A stretch of 64,000 nt of DNA from the NCBI RefSeq assembly GCF_013393385.1, contig NZ_AP023239.1:5332001-5396000 (forward strand). Reading direction: 5' to 3'. The position numbers and the translations under genes were made by a program. The DNA is from Paenibacillus sp. URB8-2 (GTDB lineage Bacteria > Bacillota > Bacilli > Paenibacillales > Paenibacillaceae). Positions 7,815 through 16,786 of the stretch are shown here, one piece after another (positions within the stretch are counted from its first letter, which is position 1; each line of letters starts with the position of its first letter). The notes under the pieces are model-generated. The model was not told where the DNA came from and made no database searches. It was given only the letters and a program-made list of their open reading frames with translations.

Positions 7815-9317
7815 GTGCTTAGATCCACCCTCGCCTCTTCCGCGGAAGCGGCTGAATCTTTGGAGGCGTATTTTGGCCCATTTCGCGAACAAACAATCGG
7901 ACTGAGACATACGATAACGACCCCATACGGCAAAAAAACGCTGCTGTACGCCGATTGGACCGCCAGCGGCCGCCTGTACGAACCGATCGAGCGCAGAATG
8001 CAGGAGCAGTTCGGCCCCCTGATCGGCAATCCGCATACCGAGGCAAACGCCACGGGGATGACCATGACCCGGGCTTATGAAGAAGCCAGGCGTCTCATCA
8101 AGCGCCACGTGAACGCCGGCCCGCGCGACATTCTACTGACCTGCGGAAACGGCACGACGGCGGCTGTGAATAAACTTCAGCGCCTGCTCGGACTCCGTCT
8201 GCCCGAATGGATGGCGGAACGGTCGGTGGTGCCGCCGGAGGAACGGCCGGTCATCTTCGTCACCCATATGGAGCATCACTCCAACCTTCTTCCGTGGCAG
8301 GAAAGCATCGGCGAGCTTGTCGTTCTCCCCCCGGGACCGGACGGAAACGTCGATCCGCGCAGGCTCGAAGCTGTGCTGAAGCTTTACCGGGACCGCAGGC
8401 TGAAGATCGGCTCGTTCACCGCCTGCTCAAATGTGACCGGCATCGAAACGCCGTACAGACAGCTGGCGGCCGTCATGCACCGCCATGGCGGCTTGTGCTT
8501 TGTCGATTTCGCGGCCAGCGCCCCTTATACGGACATCGACATGCATCCGCCGTCCCCGCTGGAGAGGCTGGACGCCATCTTCTTCTCGCCGCATAAATTT
8601 CTCGGCGGGCCGGGCACTGGCGGCGTCCTGGTATTTGCTGCGGAGCTCTACGGCAACCGGCGGCCCGACGAACCGGGCGGCGGCACGGTTTCCTGGGTAA
8701 GCCCGTGGGAGGGCCCGAGCTACTTCCGGGGAATCGAGGCCCGGGAAGACGGCGGAACCCCCGGCTTTCTTCAGACGATCCGGACCGCGTTATGCCTCCG
8801 GCTGAAGGAGCGAATGACGACAGAACGCATTTTGCGCCATGAACGCGAGCTGTGCCTCCAGCTGCTGGACGGACTTCAGGCGATCCCGGATATAACGGTG
8901 CTGGAGGGCGGCGTCCGCCGCCGCCTCGGCATCGTCTCCTTTACGGTCCGCGATATGCACTACAACCTCGTCGTGAGACTGCTGAACGACCGCTTCGGCA
9001 TTCAGGCGCGCGGCGGCTGCTCCTGCGCCGGCCCTTACGGCCACTACCTGCTATCGATCGACAGGGAAGCCTCCGCCCTCATGGGCACAGCCATCCGCGC
9101 CGGCGATCAATCCCTTCGGCCGGGCTGGGTCCGCCTGTCGCTGCATCCCGTTATGACCTCCGGCGACGTCGCCTACATCCTCCTGGCTCTGAAGGCGATC
9201 GTAAGCCAACGGGAGATCTGGCAGGCCGACTACCGCTACAACCCAGCGACGAACTGCTGGTGCCACCGCTCGGAAGGCGAAGAAGAACCGGATATGGAGC
9301 AGCTGTTTGCTCTGTAG
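7815..9317 (+). CDS. Class V aminotransferase-fold PLP enzyme (cysteine desulfurase-like)
   Basis: 500 residues from the GTG at 7815, chosen because GGAGGG (7802-7807) lies 7 nt upstream. SufS-like motifs are in order: THMEHHSNLLPWQ, CSNVTGIETPY, DFAASAPYTDID, the PLP lysine in FFSPHKFLGGPGTGG, and a Cys-rich RGGCSCAGPYGHYL at the position of the catalytic Cys loop. It is about 90 residues longer than SufS and has an Arg/Trp-rich C-terminal extension. Reactions possible for the fold are cysteine desulfuration or beta-elimination; the substrate is not certain. It is followed by a long hairpin at 9546-9592. Confidence 0.85.
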   Translation: MLRSTLASSAEAAESLEAYFGPFREQTIGLRHTITTPYGKKTLLYADWTASGRLYEPIERRMQEQFGPLIGNPHTEANATGMTMTRAYEEARRLIKRHVNAGPRDILLTCGNGTTAAVNKLQRLLGLRLPEWMAERSVVPPEERPVIFVTHMEHHSNLLPWQESIGELVVLPPGPDGNVDPRRLEAVLKLYRDRRLKIGSFTACSNVTGIETPYRQLAAVMHRHGGLCFVDFAASAPYTDIDMHPPSPLERLDAIFFSPHKFLGGPGTGGVLVFAAELYGNRRPDEPGGGTVSWVSPWEGPSYFRGIEAREDGGTPGFLQTIRTALCLRLKERMTTERILRHERELCLQLLDGLQAIPDITVLEGGVRRRLGIVSFTVRDMHYNLVVRLLNDRFGIQARGGCSCAGPYGHYLLSIDREASALMGTAIRAGDQSLRPGWVRLSLHPVMTSGDVAYILLALKAIVSQREIWQADYRYNPATNCWCHRSEGEEEPDMEQLFAL

Positions 9318-9545
9318 CGAGCCGCTTGGGCAGATCGCAGGGAGCGGTCGGTGGGAAAGTGCGGACGGGGCCGGAGCGGGAAGCTTGGGCAGGGACACGG
9401 CCAGGCTGCCCCGATTGGGCGGGGGCACTGGCCGGAGCCAGGCCCGCTGGGGCGGGATGCGGACGGGGGCCCGGGACCCGGACGAATGCCGCCGGCGCTG
9501 ACGCTACCATCGGGAGTGCGGCCTCCCCCCTAGCCCCACGAAGCA

Positions 9546-9592
9546 ACGAGCCGCAGAGGATGGCGTATTTCGCTCCATTCTCTGCGGCTCGT
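9546..9592. terminator. Long inverted repeat, probable terminator
   Basis: Perfect 13-bp arms ACGAGCCGCAGAG and CTCTGCGGCTCGT, extended inward by GATGG/CCATT. No strong T run follows on either strand, so it may be a weak bidirectional terminator or an RNA-stabilising hairpin between the PLP-enzyme gene and the aldo-keto reductase gene. Confidence 0.55.
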
Positions 9593-10103
9593 CTCTTGCT
9601 CTTGCTGTATAGAAATCTTGCCCAAGACCGCAGGCAAGCCTCTCCATGAAGCGGAAATCCTCCCGCTTATTCACAAATTACAGCGCACTTTTACTAGCTG
9701 AACAGGAAAAACTCCAGCTTATTTCCCGCTTCCCCGTCCATTCCGGCATAAACGCGGAATTAAGAGGGAGCTTTTCCCGGCCAACCCTGGAAAATCCCGG
9801 TTTCAGCCAGAATAAAGGGGAACTATTCCGCTTTATCCGTCCCCCTACATTCTGCTCAGTTCTGCTCCATTTTGCTCAGTCCTGCTCCGTTCCCCTCTAG
9901 CCCTCCACAGTCCAGCCCACTATCGTGCCCACCGTCCAGTCCAGCCCTAGTCCCATCGTTACCGCCCCACTCTTCATTTATAGCTCAGTACAGCACGCGG
10001 CATGGGAGCGGACGTTTCCATCTCTCTTGGAGCGGGCGTTGCCAGCGGCATTGTCACTGGCATTATTTTTGCCATCAGTTGCTCCGTTCCACTCTATCCC
10101 ACC

Positions 10104-10135
10104 CCAGTCCGGCCTCCAGTCCGGCCTCCAGTCCC
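10104..10135. repeat. 12-bp tandem repeat
   Basis: CCAGTCCGGCCT occurs twice in tandem (10104-10115, 10116-10127), followed by a partial third copy CCAGTCC. Confidence 0.85.
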
Positions 10136-10151
10136 TTCTTACCGCCTCAGG

Positions 10152-11060
10152 CTATCCCTTCGCCACAATGTCGAGATCCGCGGCTTGAGCGTTCGAGACT
10201 ACCTGCTGCACGTTCTTGCAGCCGGGGATCACGCTCGTCACCGCGGGATGCTGCAGGCACCAGCCCAGCGCCCACTGCGCCATGTTCAGGCCTGCCGGCA
10301 CTTCGTTGGCCGCGATTTCGGCAACGATACGCAGCTGCTCCTCCCGCTTCTTCGCATCATGGTTCGCCCGCACATCGCCGGCCTGGAACACCGCATCGGC
10401 CTTGTATTTGCCGCTAAGGTATCCGCTCGCCAGCGGAACCCGGGCCAACACCCCAAGGTTATGCTCCTTGCACAGCGGGAACAGTTTCTCTTCCGGCTGC
10501 CGCTCCAGCCGGTTGTATACCACCTGAATCGCCTCGGCGCCGATCTCCGGAGCGGAGGACGTCTGATGAACGCCGTCATTGGCGGTGCTGATGGAAACAC
10601 CCAAGTGACGGATTTTTCCGGCCCGCTTCTGCGCGTCCAGCATATTCCACAGCTTGTCGTTGTCGAAATCGGCATCGGTACCGGAATGGAACTGATACAG
10701 GTCGATATACTCCGTCTGAAGCGCGCGCAGCGAGTCGTCCAACTGCTTCAGCACATCGTCCGCGCTCCACAGCTGCTCCCGCTTGAGATGACCACTGAAA
10801 TGATGGCCGAACTTCGTGGCGACGATCCAGTCCTCGCGTTTACGGCGGTTCAGGTAGCTGCCGATGAACTTCTCAGAGAGATGGTCCCCGTAGCATTCAG
10901 CCGTATCGATCAGATTGATGCCGAGCTCGCCCGCCTTGTCCAGCATTTCATCGACTTCATCCTGGGTGAAATCCTTCCCCCATTCGCCTCCGAACTGCCA
11001 GGTTCCCACTCCGATTACCGATACGTTAAGACCCGTGCTTCCAAGCTTGCGGTATTTCAT
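10152..11060 (-). CDS. Aldo/keto reductase
   Basis: 302 residues. The catalytic tetrad of the AKR superfamily can be placed: Asp in LIDTAECYGDH, Tyr in the same motif, Lys in VATKFGHHF and His in YQFHSGTD. The C-terminal NADPH-binding loop (SVIPGCKNVQQV) is present. It is an NADPH-dependent reductase of aldehydes or ketones; the substrate is unknown. The ATG at 11060 has AGAGGAA upstream. It stands alone on the minus strand, 35 bp after the TVP38-type gene, so co-transcription is possible. Confidence 0.93.
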   Translation of the reverse strand: MKYRKLGSTGLNVSVIGVGTWQFGGEWGKDFTQDEVDEMLDKAGELGINLIDTAECYGDHLSEKFIGSYLNRRKREDWIVATKFGHHFSGHLKREQLWSADDVLKQLDDSLRALQTEYIDLYQFHSGTDADFDNDKLWNMLDAQKRAGKIRHLGVSISTANDGVHQTSSAPEIGAEAIQVVYNRLERQPEEKLFPLCKEHNLGVLARVPLASGYLSGKYKADAVFQAGDVRANHDAKKREEQLRIVAEIAANEVPAGLNMAQWALGWCLQHPAVTSVIPGCKNVQQVVSNAQAADLDIVAKG

Positions 11061-11095
11061 GCGTCACATTCCTCTTTTCTTAAAAGTATTTGGAC

Positions 11096-11740
11096 TTATG
11101 AGCTTCCGCCGTCTCCGCCGCTTCGTGAGATTCTGGAAAAATAAGCCTCTATCGACTTGACGCCCCACAGCGACAGCAGAACGAACAGCAGCACATAGAG
11201 AACTTCCACTGGATGTTGGATAAATCGTCCGACATCATTGCCGATATACGATACAGCAAATACCATAACCGCCTTGCCTGCGGCCAGAGCCAGCAGGTAG
11301 GAGCGCAGCCGCATTCCGACAAGCCCGGCGGCCACATTGATAACAACGAAAGGTCCAACCGGGAACAGGCTCAGCAGGAACACATAGCTGAAACCGCTGC
11401 GCCGCACCCACTCCATCGCTCTGGCCACCTTCGGCCGCTCCGCCCATTTGCGAAAGAAGCGCTGGGAGGCGATTTTGCGGATCATTAGAAAAGTCGCCAG
11501 ACAGCCGGCAACAAGTCCGATCCAGGAGTACAAAAAACCGAGCCACAGCCCGTACACCGCAGCATTCAGGCCCACAATAAGTATCGTTGGCAGCGGCGGA
11601 ACAAATGATTTCATAAAGGTCAGCACAATCCCCGGAAAAGGACCGAGAGACCGGTAACGCTCCAGCATACCGCGCAGATTCTCTTCGGTGAGCCAGGAAA
11701 TGACATCTAGTACATACATAACGGTCTTAAGAACCCTCAT
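11096..11740 (-). CDS. TVP38/TMEM64 (DedA-like, SNARE-associated fold) membrane protein
   Basis: 214 residues with five or six hydrophobic segments. The family core is visible: F..PLPTILIVGLNAAVYG, then GCLATFLMIRK, and SLFPVGPFVVINVAAGL. These proteins are integral membrane proteins of the VTT/DedA fold, linked in general to lipid scrambling or transport. The start is uncertain: the ATG at 11740 was taken, but a TTG at 11758 with AAGG three nt upstream is in frame. A TATAAT at about 11765-11770 would place the transcript start near 11758, which favours the ATG. Confidence 0.85.
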   Translation of the reverse strand: MRVLKTVMYVLDVISWLTEENLRGMLERYRSLGPFPGIVLTFMKSFVPPLPTILIVGLNAAVYGLWLGFLYSWIGLVAGCLATFLMIRKIASQRFFRKWAERPKVARAMEWVRRSGFSYVFLLSLFPVGPFVVINVAAGLVGMRLRSYLLALAAGKAVMVFAVSYIGNDVGRFIQHPVEVLYVLLFVLLSLWGVKSIEAYFSRISRSGGDGGSS

Positions 11741-11894
11741 CTTTCCAATAATTTTCAACAGCCTTATTATACATGATAACCGTGCGGATTGCCCTTACCG
11801 AATCTCCCCACCCCTATATGCAAATTTGTTTTCCGGCTATCGACAAAGTTCCCTTACAAAGTTCCCTTACAAGGTAACCATTAATTAATTTCTG

Positions 11895-11946
11895 AAAAAA
11901 AAAGGCTGGCCCCTCGTCCGCTTACACATGACGGTGGGCCAACCTT
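11895..11946 (-). terminator. Terminator of the sugar-acid operon
   Basis: Read on the minus strand, AAGGTTGGCCC pairs with GGGCCAGCCTT (one mismatch) and is followed by nine T. It lies just after the KDPG aldolase stop. Confidence 0.85.
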
Positions 11947-11964
11947 ATTTAATGAATCGCAGTC

Positions 11965-12630
11965 TTATTTAATCGCTGCTTTGAACGCATCAATGTATTG
12001 GGCCGATTTCTTGGCAACCAGGCTGTAGTCCTTTTGGCGTACTGCTTCGGCCGTAAGGTCGGAGCCGATGCCAACGGCAAATGCCCCGGCTTTGATCCAA
12101 TCCTTCAGGTTGTCCAGATTGACGCCGCCCGTCGGCATGATGTTCGTCTGCGGCAGCGGGCCCTTGAAGGCCTTGATCATTGCTGGCGAGTACAGATTCC
12201 CCGGGAACAGCTTCACAACGTCGACGCCCAGGTCGAGTGCTTCCTGGATTTCCATCGCCGTCATGACGCCCGGCATGATCGGAACGCGGTATCTGTTACA
12301 CAGCTTGACCGTTTCCGGATTCAGCGAAGGTCCAACCACAAATTCCGATCCGCTCAGGATGGCGGCGCGGGCAGTCTCAGGATCAAGCACGGTTCCTGCG
12401 CCGATCACCGCATATTTATCGGAGTCGGCAGGCGCGCTCGAAGAGTATTCGGCGGCCAGCTTCTCGATGGCTCTCAGAGCAAACGGCACGGTCAGCGTAA
12501 CTTCGATAATCTTGATGCCGCCGGCGATCGATTGCTTCGCCATTTCCACTACTTCTTCAGGGGAGTCTCCGCGGAGAACCGCGACGACGCCTCCCTCATG
12601 TATCTGATTGACAATACGCAGTTTTTTCAT
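11965..12630 (-). CDS. eda: KHG/KDPG aldolase
   Basis: 221 residues, normal for the class I aldolase trimer. Motifs: GGVVAVLRGDSPEEV, the catalytic Glu in KIIEVTLTVP, the Schiff-base Lys in DVVKLFPGN, and the phosphate loop MPTGGVNLDN. It cleaves 2-keto-3-deoxy-6-phosphogluconate to pyruvate and glyceraldehyde 3-phosphate. It is the last gene of a minus-strand operon with a sugar kinase and an IlvD/Edd-type dehydratase, and would be the final step of an Entner-Doudoroff-like route for a sugar acid. Confidence 0.93.
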   Translation of the reverse strand: MKKLRIVNQIHEGGVVAVLRGDSPEEVVEMAKQSIAGGIKIIEVTLTVPFALRAIEKLAAEYSSSAPADSDKYAVIGAGTVLDPETARAAILSGSEFVVGPSLNPETVKLCNRYRVPIMPGVMTAMEIQEALDLGVDVVKLFPGNLYSPAMIKAFKGPLPQTNIMPTGGVNLDNLKDWIKAGAFAVGIGSDLTAEAVRQKDYSLVAKKSAQYIDAFKAAIK

Positions 12631-12697
12631 TTCCAGTTCCCCTTTGTTTAAAAATAACGTGATCTATCCGATTTACTTGCTTCGGTTATTTTTTCGG

Positions 12698-13663
12698 TTA
12701 CTTGTTAACCGGGACCTTGACCGGGAATTTAGGCGCTTCTCCGTTCACCGCACGAATCGCTTCTTCCGCAGCCATTTTTGCCATCCGGTAACCGGCCTCT
12801 ACCGTGTTGGAACCGACATGCGGCGAAGTCACCACATTGGGCAGACCGACGATGTCCAGCGTTGCAGGCGGCTCTTGAACAAAGGTGTCCAGTCCAGCGC
12901 CTGCGATTTGTCCCGAAGACAGAGCCTCGTACAAATCCTGCTCAACGACCAGATCTCCGCGGGCCGTATTGATCAGAATCGCGGACTTCTTCATTTGAGC
13001 CAGAGATTCCTTGTTGATCATGCCGACCGTTTCCGGAAGCGCCGGAGCGTGCAGGGTAATGTAATCGGACTGCGCATACAGCTCTTCAAGCGTAACGTAC
13101 TGCACGCCATACTTGTCGATCATATCCTGACGGACAAAGGCATCATATGCAATGACCTTCATATCAAATGCAACTGCGCGCTTCACAACTTCGGCTCCGA
13201 TGGCTCCGAGACCAACGACGCCCAGCACTTTGTCTCCAAGCTCCGAACCGGTAGTCCGGTTCCAGCCCCCGTCTCTTACTCCCGCATTCATCTGCGGGAT
13301 GTGACGGGACACGCTCAGCATTAAAGTGAGCGCCAGCTCGGCTACCGAACGGGTAGGAGCGCCCGGCGTAATGGTCACCGGAATGCCCAGACGGTTTGCG
13401 GCTTCCACATCAATATTATCATAGCCGACGCCGTATTTCGCAACGACTTTCAAGGTCGGAGCGCCGGCTTCCAGCACCTTTGCTGTAACCTCGTCAATCC
13501 CGGTAATCAGCGCGTCAGCGCCCTTGATTACTTCGATAAGTTCCGCTTCCTTCAGCGGACGGCCTTCCGTATTCCAGATGACCTCGAATCCTGCCTGAAG
13601 CAGCATTTCTTTCGCTTCCTCCGAACGGGAGAAAGAACGCGGCAGTGCAACTACTTTTGGCAT
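12698..13663 (-). CDS. D-2-hydroxyacid dehydrogenase (SerA/2-ketogluconate reductase type)
   Basis: 321 residues. The NAD(P) fold has VVGLGAIGAEV, and the catalytic residues are in place: Arg in NTARGDLV, Glu in VQEPP and His in SPHVGS. No ACT domain is present, so it is not a typical biosynthetic SerA. In this operon it may interconvert a 2-keto sugar acid and the hydroxy form, for example as a 2-ketogluconate reductase; that is inference. Its ATG lies inside the 3' end of the dehydratase gene (13-bp overlap) with GAGGAGG 7 nt upstream, which indicates translational coupling. Confidence 0.9.
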   Translation of the reverse strand: MPKVVALPRSFSRSEEAKEMLLQAGFEVIWNTEGRPLKEAELIEVIKGADALITGIDEVTAKVLEAGAPTLKVVAKYGVGYDNIDVEAANRLGIPVTITPGAPTRSVAELALTLMLSVSRHIPQMNAGVRDGGWNRTTGSELGDKVLGVVGLGAIGAEVVKRAVAFDMKVIAYDAFVRQDMIDKYGVQYVTLEELYAQSDYITLHAPALPETVGMINKESLAQMKKSAILINTARGDLVVEQDLYEALSSGQIAGAGLDTFVQEPPATLDIVGLPNVVTSPHVGSNTVEAGYRMAKMAAEEAIRAVNGEAPKFPVKVPVNK

Positions 13664-15342
13664 GCTGTTACCTCCTCTTTCACGGCCTGCGCTTCATTAA
13701 TCCCCTCAGACACTACACGCACGCCGCCCTTGGCTGCCGAGGAAGCATGCTGCGCGTACAGACGAAGCAGCTTGCTGGCTTCGATTTTGAACTCTTCCAG
13801 ATGCTTCGCACGCTTCGCCAGCTCTTCTTCCGAGACATGCAGCTGCAGCTTGCGGGTTGCGATGTCGATCTCGATCATATCGCCGTCCTGCACCAGCGCA
13901 ATCGTTCCGCCTTCGGCGGCCTCTGGGCTCGCGTAACCAATCGACAGACCCGATGTTGCGCCCGAGAAACGGCCGTCCGTTACCAGCGCAGCGCGCTTGA
14001 ACTTGCCGAGGATCTCCGTACAACGATGCAGTTCGCGCATGCCCGGTCCGCCTTTCGGTCCTTCATAACGGATCACGACCGCGTCGCCTTCCTGAATCAG
14101 GCCCTCTTCATAAGCTTCCGAGAAAGCTTCCTCGGAGTTGAACACCTTCGCCGGTCCTGTGAAGCTTCTCAGCTCAGGAGCTACCGCCGACTGCTTGATC
14201 AGCGCGCCGTCCGCTGCCAGGTTGCCTACCAGTACGGCCACGCCGCCTTCCTTGTCCAGCGGCTCTGCCAACGTACGGATGACGTCGCGGTCCAGAACCT
14301 CTGCGTCCGCAATGTTGTTCTCCACAGAGTCGCCCGTAACAGTCAACGCTCCGGTATGCAGCAGTCCGCCGAGTTCCTTCATCAAAGCCTTCATGCCGCC
14401 TGCACGCTGCAGATCGTTCGTGGTATATTCTTGGTTATTCGGCGTTACACCCGCCAGGAACGGTACGCGGCGGCTGATGTCGTCGAACAGGGTCATCGGC
14501 AGGTCGATGCCGAGTTCATGCGCGATTGCCGGCAGATGCAGGCACGCGTTCAGCGAGCCGCCCATAGCCAGCAGCACGGAAATGGCGTTCTCGAACGCTT
14601 CGCGGGTCATGATTTGGCTTGGCGTAATGCCTTTTTTCACCAATTCGACCGCTTGACGGCCGGCGGCTTCCGCAGCATCCAACTGCTCGTCGGACAGAGC
14701 TTGCATCCAGGACGAATTCGGCAGAGCCATGCCGAGCGCTTCGGACAAACCTTGCATCGTGTTGGCTGTTCCAAGGAACGGGCACGCGCCAGGACCCGGG
14801 TAGTATTGGTTAGTCACTTCAACCAGGCCTTTTTCATCCAGCTTGCCGTCGAGGAATGCCCGTCTTGCCGCTTTGGATTCCTTCGGCTTGATGTGGTTCG
14901 GCATAACTCCGCCCAGCACAACCAGACCCGGCAGGTTCAAGCGCGCGGCTGCCATCAGCATGCCCGGTACGATTTTGTCACACGAGCTCAGGACAACCAT
15001 ACCGTCAAAAATACCATGCGCCTTGACCATCGTCTCTACACTGTCGGCTACGATTTCGCGGCTCGGCAGCGAGTATTTCATGCCTTCATGTCCCTGAGCG
15101 ATGCCGTCGCATACTGCGATAGTGTTGAACTCCAGCGCCAGACCGCCGGCGGCCTCGATGCCTTCTTTCACACGGTCGGCCAGTTGGCGCAAATGCACAT
15201 GTCCCGGCACGATTTCGTTCCAGGAGTTGGCGATGGCGATGACGGGTTTATCCATTTTGGAGTAGTCTACTCCGCAGGAGCACAGGTGAGCCTTCAGAAT
15301 CGCTCTTGTAAAAGGCGAAATAGTAGAAATTCGGTTACTCAT
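13651..15342 (-). CDS. IlvD/Edd-family dehydratase, probably for a sugar acid
   Basis: 563 residues. Cluster and metal ligands of the family are visible: the CDGIAQGHEGM segment, SSCDKIVPGML, and GACPFLGTANTMQ. The C-terminal TDGRFSGATSGLSIGY active-site loop is intact. The family includes dihydroxy-acid dehydratase (isoleucine/valine synthesis) and Fe-S sugar-acid dehydratases. The setting with KDPG aldolase, a KDG-type kinase, an ACS-family transporter and a LacI regulator argues for an aldonate dehydratase forming 2-keto-3-deoxy acid rather than IlvD proper. The ATG at 15342 was chosen over an upstream TTG because GGAGGG lies 9 nt before it. Confidence 0.85.
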   Translation of the reverse strand: MSNRISTISPFTRAILKAHLCSCGVDYSKMDKPVIAIANSWNEIVPGHVHLRQLADRVKEGIEAAGGLALEFNTIAVCDGIAQGHEGMKYSLPSREIVADSVETMVKAHGIFDGMVVLSSCDKIVPGMLMAAARLNLPGLVVLGGVMPNHIKPKESKAARRAFLDGKLDEKGLVEVTNQYYPGPGACPFLGTANTMQGLSEALGMALPNSSWMQALSDEQLDAAEAAGRQAVELVKKGITPSQIMTREAFENAISVLLAMGGSLNACLHLPAIAHELGIDLPMTLFDDISRRVPFLAGVTPNNQEYTTNDLQRAGGMKALMKELGGLLHTGALTVTGDSVENNIADAEVLDRDVIRTLAEPLDKEGGVAVLVGNLAADGALIKQSAVAPELRSFTGPAKVFNSEEAFSEAYEEGLIQEGDAVVIRYEGPKGGPGMRELHRCTEILGKFKRAALVTDGRFSGATSGLSIGYASPEAAEGGTIALVQDGDMIEIDIATRKLQLHVSEEELAKRAKHLEEFKIEASKLLRLYAQHASSAAKGGVRVVSEGINEAQAVKEEVTACQK

Positions 15343-15433
15343 TATGTTTCCCTCCAAGTTTTACTGCTTGATTTTGTCTACTTGATTTTTTCTGAACGAA
15401 TATGTCAATTGCACATTATTATAATACATAAAG

Positions 15434-15481
15434 GGAAGAGACGGCGCTGTGCCAAAATTGGCACTCTGCGCCGTGTCTTCC
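15434..15481 (-). other. Long intercistronic hairpin between MFS and dehydratase genes
   Basis: A 48-bp inverted repeat: GGAAGA and TCTTCC outer arms, ACGGCGC/GCGCCGT, then TGCCAA/TTGGCA around a 3-4 nt loop. No T run follows on the minus strand, so it looks like an RNA-processing or stabilising hairpin rather than a full terminator. Confidence 0.7.
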
Positions 15482-15491
15482 AAATCGGAAT

Positions 15492-16769
15492 TTATGCGGC
15501 CAATTTTTCGCCGTCAGGAGCGTTTCCCTTTGGCGTCTTTACTACAAGGGTCATTACAACGGATACGACAAGCGCCAGCGCCATGAATATAAAGGAAGCG
15601 TCAGGCGAACCGGTAGAGCCGTTCAGGTAACCTACAATGTAAGAGCCTGCGAAAGAACCAAGTGCGCCGAAGCTGTTGATCAGCGCCATCGCGCCGCCCG
15701 AAACGTTCTTTGGCAGAAGCTCTGGAATGATCGCGAAGAAAGGTCCGTAAGGCGCGTACATCGCTCCGCCGGCGATAACCAGCAGCGAGTAAGACAGCCA
15801 GAAGTTCGAAGCCCCGATCAAATAGGAACCATAGAACGCGATCGCGCCGACCAGCAGGCATACCCAAACGGCGCCTTTGCGGTTCATGGTGCGGTCTGCG
15901 TAGTAAGATACGCTAAGCATACCGATGATGGCAGCCAGGTACGGAACCGAGGACAACCAGCCTGCATTGACAATTCCCATACCGGACGACTCTTTAATAA
16001 TGGACGGAAGCCACATAACAAAACCGTAGACACCGATACTCCAGAAGAAATATTGGATAGACAGCATAATAACCTTCGGGTTCTTGAATGCTTCACGGTA
16101 ATTCTTGACTTCTTTCATACCTTTTTGTTCTTCAAGAAGCGCTTGTTCAAGATCTTTCTTTTCACTATCGGACATCCACTTGGCTTCGCTAGGTTTGTCC
16201 TTGACCAGCTTCCACCAGAAGAATGCCCAAATTACGGAAGGCAAGCCTTCAACGATGAACATGTGACGCCAGCCGAGGCCATGTACCAGATATCCGGACA
16301 CAATGGACATCCAAAGAACCGTAACGGGATTTCCGAGAATCAGGAAAGTATTCGCACGGGAGCGTTCGCTTTTGGTGAACCAGTTGCTCAGGAAGACGAG
16401 CATCGCCGGCATTACAGCGCTTTCTACCACCCCAAGTGTGAACCGGATGGCATAGAGCACTCGGATGTCATTTACGAGACCGGTTGCAGCAGCGCATGAT
16501 CCCCACAAGATTAGACAGACGAATACGAGTTTTTTGGCACTTCTCTTCGCGGCATAAGTAGCGCCGGGAATTTGACAGAAGAAATATCCCAGGAAGAACA
16601 GAGCGCCCAGCAGCGAGGAAGCGGACGGTGTGATATTCAGATCATCGGCCATGCCCGATGCAGACCCGAAACTATAGTTTGCGCGGTCCAGGTAGGCCAA
16701 GCTATACGTAATAAAAATAATAGGAATCAATTTTAACCATCGGCTTGGAGCCAGCTTTTTATTTTCCAT
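15492..16769 (-). CDS. MFS transporter, anion:cation symporter (ACS) type
   Basis: 425 residues with twelve predicted membrane helices. The start FITYSLAYLDRANYSFG and the later RFTLGVVESAVMPAMLVFLS are typical of ACS-family carriers of hexuronates, glucarate/galactarate, 2-ketogluconate and similar acids. It would import the substrate of the surrounding catabolic operon by proton symport. It follows the kinase gene by 17 bp with its ribosome site in the gap. A large hairpin after its stop may separate its expression from that of the dehydratase. Confidence 0.92.
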   Translation of the reverse strand: MENKKLAPSRWLKLIPIIFITYSLAYLDRANYSFGSASGMADDLNITPSASSLLGALFFLGYFFCQIPGATYAAKRSAKKLVFVCLILWGSCAAATGLVNDIRVLYAIRFTLGVVESAVMPAMLVFLSNWFTKSERSRANTFLILGNPVTVLWMSIVSGYLVHGLGWRHMFIVEGLPSVIWAFFWWKLVKDKPSEAKWMSDSEKKDLEQALLEEQKGMKEVKNYREAFKNPKVIMLSIQYFFWSIGVYGFVMWLPSIIKESSGMGIVNAGWLSSVPYLAAIIGMLSVSYYADRTMNRKGAVWVCLLVGAIAFYGSYLIGASNFWLSYSLLVIAGGAMYAPYGPFFAIIPELLPKNVSGGAMALINSFGALGSFAGSYIVGYLNGSTGSPDASFIFMALALVVSVVMTLVVKTPKGNAPDGEKLAA

Positions 16770-16786
16770 GTCGATTTTTTCTCTCC

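Larger units (their letters stand above)
9318..10151. other. 834-bp noncoding stretch with repeats
   Basis: No convincing gene. Bases 9340-9490 are strikingly G-rich on the plus strand. A strong hairpin sits at 9546-9592. Bases 9646-9900 hold an open frame of 84 codons (with segments such as EKLQLISRF and GELFRFIRPP) without a ribosome site, which resembles repeat-derived sequence. Bases 9850-10140 consist of pyrimidine-rich short direct repeats of the type CTGCTC and CAGTCC. Confidence 0.7.

Noticed and set aside
9646..9900. 84-codon plus-strand frame
   Set aside because: No ribosome site, no recognised family and repeat-like content; described as noncoding.
10002..11144. 380-codon plus-strand frame across the aldo-keto reductase
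   Set aside because: It is antisense to a gene with a full catalytic tetrad and has no recognisable domain.
13651..15342. Assignment as biosynthetic IlvD
   Set aside because: No ilvB, ilvC or leu genes nearby; the operon context is sugar-acid catabolism. Not excluded.
13645..15630. 661-codon plus-strand frame opposite the dehydratase
   Set aside because: Antisense shadow of a well-conserved gene; composition is typical of reverse-strand frames in GC-rich DNA.
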